This document shows positions 7,022-16,132 of a DNA stretch of 33,151 nt, in pieces (positions within the stretch are counted from its first letter, which is position 1; the number at the start of each line of letters is the position of its first letter). A program made the position numbers and the translations under genes. The notes below the pieces were generated by a model that was not told the DNA's origin, did not search any database, and worked only from the letters and a program-made list of their open reading frames with translations. Location: positions 1 through 33,151 of the forward strand of contig JAFUAH010000029.1 in the NCBI GenBank assembly GCA_017464345.1, read 5' to 3'. The stretch is from Bacteroidaceae bacterium (GTDB lineage: Bacteria; Bacteroidota; Bacteroidia; Bacteroidales; Bacteroidaceae).

Positions 7022-8593
7022 ATGAGTACGCAACAAGACAAAGTAGTGGAGTTGATTGAACTCCGTGCCAAAGCCCGTCTGGGCGGTGGCGAGAAAGCTA
7101 TCGACAAGCAGCACCAAAAGGGCAAGTACACCGCCCGCGAACGCATCGCCATGCTGCTGGACGAGGGCAGTTTCGAAGAGATGGACATGTTTGTCCAGCA
7201 CCGATGCACCAACTTCGGAATGGACAAGAAACACTATCTGGGCGACGGCGTGGTCACCGGCTGCGGCACCATCCAGGGGCGCCTTGTCTATGTCTTCGCA
7301 CAGGACTTCACCGTCTCGGCCGGTTCGCTTTCCGAGATGCTGGCCTCCAAGATTTGCAAAGTGATGGACATCGCCATGAAGGTGGGTGCCCCTGTGATTG
7401 GCCTGAACGACTCCGGCGGTGCACGCCTACAGGAGGGCATCAACGCCCTGGCCGGATACTCCGAAATCTTCCAGCGCAACATCATGGCCTCGGGCGTCGT
7501 GCCCCAGATCAGCGCCATCATGGGCCCCTGCGCCGGCGGTGCAGTATATAGCCCCGCGCTGACGGACTTCACGCTGATGATGGAGAACACCTCGTACATG
7601 TTCCTCACCGGCCCCGCCGTGGTGAAGACCGTGCTGGGCGAGAACGTGACCCAGGAGCAGCTGGGCGGTGCCAGCGTGCATGGCACGAAGTCGGGTGTAT
7701 GCCACTTCACCGCTGCCACGGAGGAAGAGGCCATCGCCATGATCAAGCAGCTCATCTCGTACATCCCCCAGAACAACCTGGAGAAGACCCCGCGCGTGCC
7801 GTGCACCGACCCCATCGACCGCAAGGAGGACTTCCTCAACGAAATAATCCCCACCGACCCCAACCAGGCCTACGACATGTACGAGGTCATCGTCGGCATC
7901 GTGGACAACGGCGAGTTCTTCGAGGTGCAGCCCAACTTTGCCAAGAACATCATCATCGGCTTCGCCCGCTTCAACGGCGAGAGCGTGGGCATCGTGGCCA
8001 ACCAGCCCAAGGTGATGGCCGGTGTGCTGGACAGCAACAGCAGTCGCAAGGCTGCCCGCTTCGTACGTTTCTGCGACGCCTTCAACATCCCCCTGGTGAC
8101 ACTCGTAGACGTGCCCGGATTCCTGCCCGGCACTCAGCAGGAGTACAACGCCGTCATCCTGCACGGCGCCAAGTTGCTCTACGCCTATGGCGAGGCCACG
8201 GTGCCCAAGGTGACCGTAACGCTGCGTAAGAGCTACGGTGGCAGCCACATCGTGATGAGCTGTAAGCAGTTGCGCGGTGACATGAACTACGCTTGGCCCT
8301 CGGCCGAAATCGCCGTCATGGGTGCCGCCGGCGCCGCTTCGGTGCTCTATGCCAAGGAGGCCAAGGCCCTGAAGGACGAAGGCAAGGAGGAAGAGGCAAA
8401 GGCTTTCATCAAGGAGAAGGAGGAAGAGTACAACAAGCTCTTCGCCAACCCCTACAATGCTGCTCGCTACGGCTACATCGACGATGTCATCGAGCCGCGC
8501 AACACGCGTTTCCGCGTCATTCGCGCCCTGACGCAGCTGGAGAACAAGAAACTTCACAACCCCGCCAAGAAGCACGGAAATATACCTCTGTAA
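7022..8593 (+). CDS. mmdA: Methylmalonyl-CoA decarboxylase alpha subunit (carboxyltransferase)
   Basis: The 523-residue protein of the acyl-CoA carboxylase beta / carboxyltransferase family transfers the carboxyl group of methylmalonyl-CoA to the biotin carrier, releasing propionyl-CoA. Family landmarks are [15 protein letters not shown] near the N-terminus, the oxyanion-forming [13 protein letters not shown] and [16 protein letters not shown] regions, and [13 protein letters not shown] with KSYGGSH in the C-terminal half. Length is typical (510-525). It is followed in order by a small membrane anchor, a biotin carrier and a Na+-translocating beta subunit. This context favours the sodium-pumping decarboxylase over soluble propionyl-CoA carboxylase. 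In Bacteroidales this completes the succinate-to-propionate route. Confidence 0.93.
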   Translation: MSTQQDKVVELIELRAKARLGGGEKAIDKQHQKGKYTARERIAMLLDEGSFEEMDMFVQHRCTNFGMDKKHYLGDGVVTGCGTIQGRLVYVFAQDFTVSAGSLSEMLASKICKVMDIAMKVGAPVIGLNDSGGARLQEGINALAGYSEIFQRNIMASGVVPQISAIMGPCAGGAVYSPALTDFTLMMENTSYMFLTGPAVVKTVLGENVTQEQLGGASVHGTKSGVCHFTAATEEEAIAMIKQLISYIPQNNLEKTPRVPCTDPIDRKEDFLNEIIPTDPNQAYDMYEVIVGIVDNGEFFEVQPNFAKNIIIGFARFNGESVGIVANQPKVMAGVLDSNSSRKAARFVRFCDAFNIPLVTLVDVPGFLPGTQQEYNAVILHGAKLLYAYGEATVPKVTVTLRKSYGGSHIVMSCKQLRGDMNYAWPSAEIAVMGAAGAASVLYAKEAKALKDEGKEEEAKAFIKEKEEEYNKLFANPYNAARYGYIDDVIEPRNTRFRVIRALTQLENKKLHNPAKKHGNIPL

Positions 8594-8673
8594 GTTGAAA
8601 ATTGAAAATTGAAAGTTGAAAGTTGAAAGTTGAAAATTGAAAATTGAAAGTTCAAAATTGAAAATTGAAAATT
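8594..8673 (+). repeat. Tandem heptamers (gttgaaa/attgaaa) between mmdA and mmdD
   Basis: About eleven consecutive 7-bp units of gttgaaa, attgaaa and one gttcaaa fill the gap between the mmdA stop and the mmdD ATG at 8674. The same heptamers occur as in-frame insertions within other genes in this window. There is no other feature in the gap. Confidence 0.85.
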
Positions 8674-9009
8674 ATGATACTATTAACAACTGACTGGGGA
8701 CAGGCTTGGACGATGGCGGGCATCAGCGTTGGCGTGGTGTTCTCCATCCTCGTGCTGTTGGTCATTGTTCTTCAGCTTTTCAGTGCCGTAGCCAGTGGCA
8801 ACGGGGCTGCTAAGCCCGCTGTGGCTGCCGCACCTCCCATAAGCGGTGGCGCAAACTCCTCCGCAAAGGGCTCTGCCAATGACGAGGCTGCTGTGGCAAC
8901 TGCCGTTTATCTCTATCTCAACGGTCGTCACGACGAGGAGAGCGGTGTGCTGACAATCAATGTCAATGACCACTCGCTCTGGCACGAGGAACTGAACGAC
9001 AGACTGTAA
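8674..9009 (+). CDS. mmdD: Methylmalonyl-CoA decarboxylase delta/gamma-type membrane anchor (OadG family)
   Basis: This short protein (111 residues from ATG 8674) has one N-terminal membrane helix (about residues 13-38, GISVGVVFSILVLLVIVLQL), an Ala/Ser-rich linker, and a C-terminal charged tail with a helix (DEAAVATAVYLYLNGRHDEESG). This is the architecture of the OadG/MmdD subunits that tether the carboxyltransferase and biotin carrier to the membrane beta subunit. A TTG at 8665 could extend the frame by three residues, but it lies within the heptamer array, so I use the ATG. Sequence in this family is weakly conserved, so the call relies on topology and operon position. Confidence 0.85.
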   Translation: MILLTTDWGQAWTMAGISVGVVFSILVLLVIVLQLFSAVASGNGAAKPAVAAAPPISGGANSSAKGSANDEAAVATAVYLYLNGRHDEESGVLTINVNDHSLWHEELNDRL

Positions 9010-9048
9010 GAAAATTAAAAAAATAAAAAAAATTAAGAATTAAAAGTT

Positions 9049-9483
9049 ATGAACGACTTTAAGTTTAAGATAGACGGCAAAGACTACACGGCCAACGTCG
9101 TGGAGGGGGAGAGTGGCAAACTCAACGTTACCGTCAATGGCAAGAGTTACGAGGTGGAAGTGCCCGGACATGTGGCCGCCAAGCCTACAGTGCATCATAT
9201 CAAGCCCGCAGTGGCTGCCGCTGCACCAGCCGCAGCTCCCGTTGCTGCTCCCCGTAAGGCTTCGGCCGGGGCAAATGCCGTGACGGCTCCGCTGCCTGGC
9301 ACCATCACCAGCATCGAAGTGAAGGTGGGCGACCCAGTGAAGGCTGGCCAGACCGTTATTGTCATGGAGGCCATGAAGATGGCCAACAACATCACCGCAG
9401 AGGTGGACGGTACGGTGAAGAACATCCTCGTACAGCAGGGTGCTCAGGTGCAGACGGGCGACGCACTGATCGAAATCGGCTGA
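9049..9483 (+). CDS. mmdC: Biotin carboxyl carrier subunit of methylmalonyl-CoA decarboxylase
   Basis: The 144-residue protein has an N-terminal segment (1-45), a flexible Ala/Pro linker (about 53-80) and a C-terminal biotinyl domain. The biotinylation motif VMEAMKM places the modified lysine at residue 110, 34 residues before the C-terminus, as is usual for this family. PLPGTITSIEVKVGDPV begins the lipoyl/biotinyl hammerhead fold. The carrier shuttles CO2 from the alpha subunit to the membrane beta subunit. It sits 39 bp after mmdD in the same operon. Confidence 0.93.
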   Translation: MNDFKFKIDGKDYTANVVEGESGKLNVTVNGKSYEVEVPGHVAAKPTVHHIKPAVAAAAPAAAPVAAPRKASAGANAVTAPLPGTITSIEVKVGDPVKAGQTVIVMEAMKMANNITAEVDGTVKNILVQQGAQVQTGDALIEIG

Positions 9484-9552
9484 TTCCGTAATTGACAATT
9501 CTTGATTGAATCAAACGAATAAATTCGAGCGAATAATTGATAATTGACAATT

Positions 9553-10839
9553 ATGAAAAAATTTAAGTTTCTAAGCATTCTGGCCCTGCTCCTGCTGGTG
9601 GCAATGCCCATGATGGCAGCCGGGATAGATGCAGGGGAGGGCATTTCCAAGTTCGTAGAGGAAATGGGCTTCATAGCATTCTTTCAAGGCGAGGGGTGGA
9701 AAAACGCTGTCATGTTGCTGATAGGCTGTATCCTGCTTTGGCTGGCCATCAATAAAAAGTACGAACCCCTGCTGTTGCTACCCATCGCCTTTGGCATGAT
9801 TCTGACTAACTTGCCTGGTGCGGGCATGTTCGACTCTGAGATGTGGAACAACGAGTTTCTGAACCAGAATAGCCCAAACTACCATAGTTACGGCTACATT
9901 ATGGCACATGGCGGTCTGCTCGACATCCTATACATCGGTGTTAAGGCTGGTGTATATCCTTGTCTGATATTCCTCGGTGTGGGTGCCATGACCGACTTCG
10001 GTCCGCTGATTGCCAACCCCAAGAGCCTCTTGCTGGGTGCTGCCGCACAGATAGGTATTTTTGCTACCTTCCTGGTGACGCAGATTGACTGGCCTATCTT
10101 TGGTTTCACTCCCGAACAGGCAGCCTCTATCGGCATCATTGGCGGTGCCGACGGCCCCACGGCTATCTTCCTGACCTCAAAGTTGGCTCCCGAGTTGCTT
10201 GGCCCCATTGCCGTCGCAGCCTACTCGTACATGGCTCTGGTGCCCGTCATCCAGCCCCCCATCATGCGTGTGCTGACGACGAAGAAGGAACGCCAGATTC
10301 GCATGGAGCAGTTGCGTATGGTGTCGAAGAAGGAGAAGATTCTCTTCCCCATCATCGTAGCCATCGTTGTCAGTCTGGTTGTTCCCTCTGCCGGTACGCT
10401 CATCGGCTGCCTCATGCTGGGTAACCTGATGAAGGAGAGTGGGGTAGTGGAGCGCCTGTCGAAAGCCGCTCAGAACGAACTCAACAATATCGTAGTTATC
10501 TGCCTTGGTCTGACTGTCGGTGCCACGGCCACGGCCACTTCCTTCATGAACTTGCAGACGCTGGGTATCCTTGGCGTAGGTATCGTAGCCTTTGGCATTG
10601 GTTCTGCTTCTGGTGTCCTCATGGCCAAGTTGATGAACCTCTTCCTGAAGAAGAAGATTAACCCGCTGATAGGCTCCGCCGGCGTGAGTGCCGTGCCCAT
10701 GGCCGCCCGCGTCAGCCAGGACGAAGGTCAGAAGGCCGACCCGCGCAACTTCCTGCTCATGCACGCTATGGGGCCCAATGTGGCCGGTGTCATCGGTTCG
10801 GCTGTGGCCGCAGGCATCCTGCTCAGTTTCCTCGGATAG
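9553..10839 (+). CDS. mmdB: Na+-translocating decarboxylase beta subunit
   Basis: The 428-residue polytopic membrane protein of the OadB/MmdB family decarboxylates carboxybiotin and exports Na+. A hydrophobic leader ([18 protein letters not shown]) is followed by multiple membrane helices. The family motif [20 protein letters not shown] is present, including the Asp implicated in Na+ binding, as is the helix pair ending [14 protein letters not shown] 9553 is preferred over the TTG at 9544. A strong terminator follows at 10861, so the operon is mmdA-D-C-B. Energy from methylmalonyl-CoA decarboxylation is thus stored as a sodium gradient. Confidence 0.94.
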   Translation: MKKFKFLSILALLLLVAMPMMAAGIDAGEGISKFVEEMGFIAFFQGEGWKNAVMLLIGCILLWLAINKKYEPLLLLPIAFGMILTNLPGAGMFDSEMWNNEFLNQNSPNYHSYGYIMAHGGLLDILYIGVKAGVYPCLIFLGVGAMTDFGPLIANPKSLLLGAAAQIGIFATFLVTQIDWPIFGFTPEQAASIGIIGGADGPTAIFLTSKLAPELLGPIAVAAYSYMALVPVIQPPIMRVLTTKKERQIRMEQLRMVSKKEKILFPIIVAIVVSLVVPSAGTLIGCLMLGNLMKESGVVERLSKAAQNELNNIVVICLGLTVGATATATSFMNLQTLGILGVGIVAFGIGSASGVLMAKLMNLFLKKKINPLIGSAGVSAVPMAARVSQDEGQKADPRNFLLMHAMGPNVAGVIGSAVAAGILLSFLG

Positions 10840-10860
10840 AGATAACTCGCCGTTTATATG

Positions 10861-10888
10861 AAAAGCGCGGAAAAAATCCGCGCTTTTC
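10861..10888 (+). terminator. Intrinsic terminator after the mmd operon
   Basis: AAAAGCGCGG and CCGCGCTTTT form a perfect 10-bp stem around a 7-nt A/T loop, followed by CTTTT. It lies 21 bp after the mmdB stop codon. Confidence 0.9.
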
Positions 10889-10889
10889 T

Positions 10890-10920
10890 TTTGTATTTTA
10901 TCCATAAATGACTATCTTTG
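10890..10920 (+). promoter_or_regulatory. Promoter of the FAS1 lipoprotein gene
   Basis: TTTG at 10890-10893, a 19-bp spacer and TATCTTTG at 10913-10920 fit the Bacteroidota promoter consensus closely. The -33 box overlaps the tail of the preceding terminator. The start codon is 36 bp downstream. Confidence 0.75.
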
Positions 10921-10955
10921 TCCCCATATAACCCGAATTTAATAAAAAAACAGAT

Positions 10956-13109
10956 ATGAAGAACACTTATTATGCCCTGCTGGTAGCAGTACTGGCCGTG
11001 CTGCTGACTGGATGTAAGGAGGATGTGGATATGTCGAACCGCTACACCTTCACTCAGTACACAATCACCAGTTATCTGGAAGAACACGAGAGTACGTACA
11101 GTGAATATCTGAGTCTGCTGAAGGCCGTTTCGGTCAGCCGGCGCTCAGAGAGTACGCTGTATCAGCTGCTCTCGGCACGTGGCAATTACACCGTGTTCGC
11201 TCCCACAAACCAGGCCATCCATGACTATCTGGACAGCCTGGTGGTGCGTGGCATCATCGCAGAGCCCTCGTGGGATGCCTTTACGGATGCTCACAAACTC
11301 GACTCCATCCAGAAAGTCATCGTATTCAACAGTGTCATCGACGGTGGAGACGATGTGCCTGCCTATCAGACATCGACATTTGTCAATACCAGTTCTACCG
11401 AAGGAAACGGCGGCATAGAGATTGCCCTGCCTAACATGTACGACCGCAAATTGCGCGTCTACTACGGAGCTGTGGATCTGGACAGCATCTTCATCAACAA
11501 GACGGCGCTCATCTCGCTCAAAAACCGTGATATCCCGGCCATCAATGGCTACATTCACTCGGTGGAGGGTGTCATCGCTCCGCGCAATGAGACACTGGCC
11601 GATGTCTTCCATACCATGCTGGACGAAGGAAAGGGCGGATTTGTCGTCATGGCCAGGCTGATACAGGCCTGCGGACTGTTGGACACCCTGAGCCGGGAGA
11701 AGGATGAAGTCTATGAGGCACTGTACGAGAACGAGGAGATAGAGAAAACCACGTCGGGCGTGCCCACAGAGAACTGCCCCAGTTATCTGCCCGAGCACCG
11801 CAAGTACGGATTCACCATCTTTGCCGAGACTGACAACTTCTGGGAAGGAGCCATAGGTAAGGAGGCTTCTGCCATCACTGTTCAGGACATACGCAACTAT
11901 ATCCAACGGAATAACCTCTGTCCCGGGGCTGTGGACGACGAGAACTACACCAGCGAGGACAATGCCCTCAATCAGTTTGTGACATACCATCTGCTGCCGA
12001 TGAAACTGGTGCAGAACAAACTGACCATCCACTTTACGGAAAAGGGCTACAACTGGAAAACTTCCACCAGCTACACCATTCCCGTATGGGAAATCTATAC
12101 CACCATGGGCAAGCGTCGTCTGTTGAAAATCTACGAGCCAGGCCCCAGCGGACCGGATGGCTACTACCTGAACCGCTTCCCCAACCTCAACAATGGCCGG
12201 CACGGCAACTATCGTGAAAACGGGTGTGATCCGGACAAGGAGGGCATCCATCTGGACATTCCTGAAGACATGGAGCCCAACACCCTCATCAATGCCGTCA
12301 TCTATCCCATCAACCGAGTGCTGGCATACGACGACGATACGCGTGACAATTTCATGCGTAATCGTATCCGCTTCGACATTACCAGCATCTTCCCCGAATT
12401 CATGAACAACGACATACGGCCTGACTACGTGGGCACGCAGGTGACCAAGCACGTGGCCATACCCACCAATGAGAAGTATCCCTATCTCTCGGAAGTGGAA
12501 ATCGGCTCGAAGAGTATGTTCAATTACCTGTCGGGACGTGGCTCAAACTGGGCCAACTATCAGGGTGACGAACTGAACGTCATCGGCAAGTACGAACTCA
12601 CCTTCCGCCTGCCGCCCGTGCCGCGTCGGGGTACGTACGAGATTCGTTACCTCGTGGGGGCAGGTTCCAGTGCCCGCAGCATGTGTCAGGTATACTTCGG
12701 CACAGACAAGAAAAACATGCCGGCACAGGGCATTCCCCTTGACCTGCGTATGGGTGGCCTCTACCGCCATACGGCCGCAGGCGACCTGCCCAGCATCGTT
12801 GGTTGGGAGCAGGAGCAGGCAGACGATGACGACTACAATGCCGAGGTGGAGAAAAAGATGCGTGCCAACGGCTTCATGAAGGGCCCCAACTACTACAACT
12901 TGCTGACGAACACCAGTTGGACGGCTCGTGACTGTGAGTACACCACACGGCGTATTATCGTTACGGCTACCATGGATCCCGATGTTGTCTATTACCTCCG
13001 CTTCAAGAATGTGCTGGACGATGACTCCAAGCAGTTCTATATGGACTTCCTCGAGTTCTGTCCCAAGGAGGTTTATGACAATCCCTACGAGCCAGAGGAC
13101 ATCTGGTAA
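10956..13109 (+). CDS. FAS1 (fasciclin) domain lipoprotein
   Basis: The 717-residue protein has a lipoprotein signal ending LLTGC (Cys20). A first FAS1 domain (about 40-210) is recognised by STLYQLLSARGNYTVFAPTN and the later HSVEGVIAPRNETLADVF. A second, more divergent FAS1-like domain (about 215-385) contains YGFTIFAETDNFW and NALNQFVTYHLLP. The C-terminal half (about 390-717) is rich in aromatic and beta-prone sequence with no motif I recognise. In Bacteroidales such lipoproteins are often surface proteins tied to SusC/SusD-type or adhesion systems, but no SusC/D gene is seen here. Its own promoter precedes it, and a secreted phosphatase follows 96 bp downstream. Confidence 0.85.
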   Translation: MKNTYYALLVAVLAVLLTGCKEDVDMSNRYTFTQYTITSYLEEHESTYSEYLSLLKAVSVSRRSESTLYQLLSARGNYTVFAPTNQAIHDYLDSLVVRGIIAEPSWDAFTDAHKLDSIQKVIVFNSVIDGGDDVPAYQTSTFVNTSSTEGNGGIEIALPNMYDRKLRVYYGAVDLDSIFINKTALISLKNRDIPAINGYIHSVEGVIAPRNETLADVFHTMLDEGKGGFVVMARLIQACGLLDTLSREKDEVYEALYENEEIEKTTSGVPTENCPSYLPEHRKYGFTIFAETDNFWEGAIGKEASAITVQDIRNYIQRNNLCPGAVDDENYTSEDNALNQFVTYHLLPMKLVQNKLTIHFTEKGYNWKTSTSYTIPVWEIYTTMGKRRLLKIYEPGPSGPDGYYLNRFPNLNNGRHGNYRENGCDPDKEGIHLDIPEDMEPNTLINAVIYPINRVLAYDDDTRDNFMRNRIRFDITSIFPEFMNNDIRPDYVGTQVTKHVAIPTNEKYPYLSEVEIGSKSMFNYLSGRGSNWANYQGDELNVIGKYELTFRLPPVPRRGTYEIRYLVGAGSSARSMCQVYFGTDKKNMPAQGIPLDLRMGGLYRHTAAGDLPSIVGWEQEQADDDDYNAEVEKKMRANGFMKGPNYYNLLTNTSWTARDCEYTTRRIIVTATMDPDVVYYLRFKNVLDDDSKQFYMDFLEFCPKEVYDNPYEPEDIW

Positions 13110-13111
13110 GA

Positions 13112-13170
13112 ATAGGGCGAAGCTGGCTTCGCCTCAGTTCAGAGTGCATAGTTCAGAGTGCATAGTTCTT
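13112..13170. repeat. Small intergenic repeat with hairpin
   Basis: A hairpin formed by ggcgaagc and gcttcgcc lies just after the lipoprotein stop. It is followed by two copies of gttcagagtgcata. The same building blocks occur inside the ABC exporter gene at about 28435-28572. It may serve as a terminator or be a mobile repeat. Confidence 0.6.
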
Positions 13171-13205
13171 CACTGTGCTCAAGCATAAATGCAAAGTAAA
13201 GTTAT

Positions 13206-14486
13206 ATGAAAACGAGATTCATCTTAGCGGCGGCATGTGTGATGTCGTCGCTAATGGTTTTCGCCCAAGGCGATTGGACCAAAGCACGCCAGGAGATTCA
13301 TGACAACCATCTCCTCTCGGCCAGTAACTATGTAGCCTATATTGCTCCCACCGAAGCGCTGACACCTGCGCCCAAAGGCTACGAACCCTTCTATCTGAGC
13401 CACTATGGCCGGCATGGCAGCCGCTGGCTCATCGGAGACTGGGAGTACACCGATGCCATGAAGGTGCTCTCCCGTGCTCACCAATATGGCGTGCTGACGG
13501 AAAGGGGTGAACTGTTGCGTCGCCAGCTCGATGAATTCTATCAGACCACCATCGACCGACGTGGCGACCTGACTACCGTGGGCGAACGCCAGCATCACGG
13601 CATAGGACGGCGCATGACCGAACACTTCCCCGAAATCTTTGGCGCTCGCAACAGTCAGGTGGATGCCCGCTCGACGGTGGTTATCCGTTGCATCCTCTCC
13701 ATGGTGGCTGAGTGTGAGGAAATATGTGCCTTCAATAAGAATCTGACCATCCACAACGATGTGAGTCAGGCTTTCCAGTACTACCTCAACAAGGAGCCTT
13801 GGGACCAGTGGATACGTGATGCCAACCGTGAGAAGAGGAGCCGTGTGGCACTCGATTACAAAAAGGAATACACACATCCCGAACGCTTCTGCAAACAGAT
13901 TTTCTCTGACGATGCTTATGTCAAGTATAGTGTGGATGCCGGCTCGTTCATGCGCCGTGTGTTCGACATTTGTAGCAACATGCAAAGCCACGATAATGCT
14001 CCCAATCTCTATGACATCTTCACCGAGGACGAACTTTACGACCTCTGGCGCATACGTAACATCGACTGGTATCTCGACTACTCTAGCGAAAAAGCTCCTC
14101 ACAGCCAAGACAATCTGTTGCGCAATTTCCTCCAGACGGCGGATACGATTGTCGGTCAGAAGGATTTCCATGGTGCCACGCTGCGTTTTGGTCACGAGGT
14201 CTGTGTCATGCCCTTGGCAGCCCTGATGGAACTGGGAAACTGTTATCCCGAGGTCCCGATGGAGCGTCTTGATACGTTGGATCGTGTTTGGGCTAATTTC
14301 CGTATCTTCCCCATGGCTTCGAATATCCAGCTCGTCTTCTATCGTCCCAAGAAGGGAAAGGAGGGCGACATCCTGGTCAAGGCCATGCTTAACGAGCATG
14401 AACAGTCTCTGCCTCTCCAGACCGACCAGTATCCCTATTATCGCTGGGCCGACGTGAAGGCTTTCTTTGAGAACAAGTTGAAGTAA
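13206..14486 (+). CDS. Secreted histidine acid phosphatase (MINPP/phytase-like)
   Basis: The 426-residue protein has a cleavable signal peptide (hydrophobic stretch FILAAACVMSSLMVFA, then QGDW). The histidine phosphatase signature SHYGRHGSRW is at about 65-74, with RHGSR containing the catalytic His70. The distal proton-donor motif of the branch-2 family is seen as RFGHEV around His330 (HE form rather than HD). This combination and length fit the multiple inositol polyphosphate phosphatase-like enzymes common in gut Bacteroidales. The protein probably releases phosphate from phytate or other phosphate esters in the periplasm or outside the cell. Substrate cannot be decided from sequence. xseA starts only 15 bp later, so the genes may be co-transcribed. 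Confidence 0.87.
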   Translation: MKTRFILAAACVMSSLMVFAQGDWTKARQEIHDNHLLSASNYVAYIAPTEALTPAPKGYEPFYLSHYGRHGSRWLIGDWEYTDAMKVLSRAHQYGVLTERGELLRRQLDEFYQTTIDRRGDLTTVGERQHHGIGRRMTEHFPEIFGARNSQVDARSTVVIRCILSMVAECEEICAFNKNLTIHNDVSQAFQYYLNKEPWDQWIRDANREKRSRVALDYKKEYTHPERFCKQIFSDDAYVKYSVDAGSFMRRVFDICSNMQSHDNAPNLYDIFTEDELYDLWRIRNIDWYLDYSSEKAPHSQDNLLRNFLQTADTIVGQKDFHGATLRFGHEVCVMPLAALMELGNCYPEVPMERLDTLDRVWANFRIFPMASNIQLVFYRPKKGKEGDILVKAMLNEHEQSLPLQTDQYPYYRWADVKAFFENKLK

Positions 14487-14501
14487 CTCGTATCCTCCGT
14501 C

Positions 14502-15761
14502 TTGCAACCGCTGACTTTATACGAACTGAATATGCTGGTCAGGGAGACCTTAGAGCAGGGTCTCCCTGACCGCTATTGGGTGGAGGGCGAACTGAGCGAG
14601 GCCCGAGCGGGGTATGGTGGCCACTTCTACGGCGAATTGGTGCAACGGGCAGAAAGAACTGCGCGACAGCGTGATGGCATTCTGGCTCGGGCACGAGTCA
14701 CCTGTTGGGCCAATACTTATCAGCAAGTGGCACGGGAGTTTGAGCGCGTGACGGGCGAAACCCTTCGGGCTGGTCTCACGGTGATGCTCGAAGTCACCGT
14801 TTCCTTCCATCCGCAGTATGGCTATAGTCTGAACATTACGGATATAGACCCCTCATACACCTTGGGCGATATGGCCCGGCGGAGGCAGGAAATTCTTCGG
14901 CAACTGGAAAGTGACGGCATCTTGCATGACAACCAGACCTTGTCGCTGCCATTGCTCTTACAACGCATAGCCGTGGTCAGTAGCCAGACAGCTGCTGGGT
15001 ATGGCGACTTTTGCGACCAATTGCTTCATAATGACTACGGCTTCCATTTTTCCGTCCGTCTGTTTCCGGCTGTCATGCAGGGCAGTAAAGTGGAAGAGAG
15101 TGTCATCGCTGCCTTGGAGATGATAGCGGAGGAGGCAGACCAGTGGGATGCAGTGGTCATCATTCGTGGTGGTGGCGCCACGAGTGACCTTTCGGACTTC
15201 GACTCCTATCCGCTGGCCGTCTGCATTGCGCAGATGCCTCTGCCTGTCATAACTGGCATCGGACACGAGCGCGATGCGACTGTATTAGACTACGTTGCCC
15301 ACACCCATCTGAAAACACCTACGGCTGTGGCTGCCTTCCTCATCGAGCATCAGGCGGAAGTGGCCGCACGTGTGGAGTCGGTAGCCCAGCGCCTGATTCA
15401 ATCGTCCTCCGTTCGGCTGGCTCGTGAGCAACAGCGCCTCATGCGACTTTCTGCTGTACTCCCCTTGGCCTCCCGCTCACAATGCGAACGCCAGGAATAT
15501 CGATTGCAGCAACTATCGCAGCGATTGCGTGTGGCCTATCAGCAACGACAACAAGGTGAGACTCATCGTCTCGCACTGATGGAACAACGCCTGTCGAGCC
15601 TTGATCCAGAGCTGTTGCTGCGGCGTGGCTACAGCATCACTCTGGCCAATGGGCGTCTGGTATGCGATGTCGGCCAACTACAGTCTGGTCAGGAGATTGT
15701 AACTCGAATACAAAATGGTGAAATAACCTCAACCGTACAATTATGCAAAAGAAAGAATTGA
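14502..15761 (+). CDS. xseA: Exodeoxyribonuclease VII large subunit
   Basis: The 419-residue protein starts LTLYELNMLVRETLEQGLPD and has the N-terminal OB-fold (residues about 1-100), then the nuclease core. Core landmarks are RIAVVSSQTAAGYGDF, WDAVVIIRGGGATSDLSDFD and LPVITGIGHERDATVLDYVAHTHLKTPTAVAAFL, split here across conserved blocks. A Gln-rich coiled-coil C-terminus follows, ending near LRRGYSITLANG. The start appears to be TTG at 14502, because no earlier in-frame ATG exists and the family begins at this point. The enzyme degrades single-stranded DNA with XseB in recombination and repair. The stop overlaps xseB by 19 bp. Confidence 0.95.
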   Translation: MQPLTLYELNMLVRETLEQGLPDRYWVEGELSEARAGYGGHFYGELVQRAERTARQRDGILARARVTCWANTYQQVAREFERVTGETLRAGLTVMLEVTVSFHPQYGYSLNITDIDPSYTLGDMARRRQEILRQLESDGILHDNQTLSLPLLLQRIAVVSSQTAAGYGDFCDQLLHNDYGFHFSVRLFPAVMQGSKVEESVIAALEMIAEEADQWDAVVIIRGGGATSDLSDFDSYPLAVCIAQMPLPVITGIGHERDATVLDYVAHTHLKTPTAVAAFLIEHQAEVAARVESVAQRLIQSSSVRLAREQQRLMRLSAVLPLASRSQCERQEYRLQQLSQRLRVAYQQRQQGETHRLALMEQRLSSLDPELLLRRGYSITLANGRLVCDVGQLQSGQEIVTRIQNGEITSTVQLCKRKN

Positions 15762-15949
15762 CTTACGAACAAGCCTTGGAGCGACTGGAACAACTGGCCA
15801 TGCAAATGGAACAGGCTGAGGTGCCCATAGACGAGATGGCAGACCGCCTGCGCGAGGCACAGCAGCTTCTGCGCTATTGTCGCATGCGACTGACAAGTGC
15901 TGATGATGCGGTAAAAAAAATCCTCGCCAAGGATGGTGAGGAAGGATAG
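15743..15949 (+). CDS. xseB: Exodeoxyribonuclease VII small subunit
   Basis: The 68-residue helical protein contains LTYEQALERLEQLAMQME and VPIDEMADRLREAQQLL, the typical XseB pattern of two heptad-rich helices. It overlaps the end of xseA, which indicates coupled translation of the two exonuclease VII subunits. Length is slightly shorter than the E. coli protein (80) but normal for Bacteroidota. Confidence 0.94.
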   Translation: MQKKELTYEQALERLEQLAMQMEQAEVPIDEMADRLREAQQLLRYCRMRLTSADDAVKKILAKDGEEG

Positions 15950-16074
15950 GGGAGAGCACTCTCCCAACGTGGTTTTTCCCTGAAAAGGCGTTTCCATCGC
16001 TTCTTTTTACTACGATATTGCCCAAGCCGATGCAAAAAAAGGTATATCCTACCGACTACGTCGCAATAATTTGT

Positions 16075-16082
16075 TATCTTTG
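16075..16082 (+). promoter_or_regulatory. Promoter -7 element (TATCTTTG) of ilvE
   Basis: TATCTTTG lies 51 bp upstream of the ilvE ATG in a 183-bp gap. The -33 region is not clear. The same gap holds a short hairpin gggagag..ctctccc just after xseB (about 15950-15964), which may end the preceding transcript. Confidence 0.6.
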
Positions 16083-16132
16083 CAGTCAATTAGCAATTAG
16101 GAAAGTAGTTTCAATATAATATACAAAGGATT

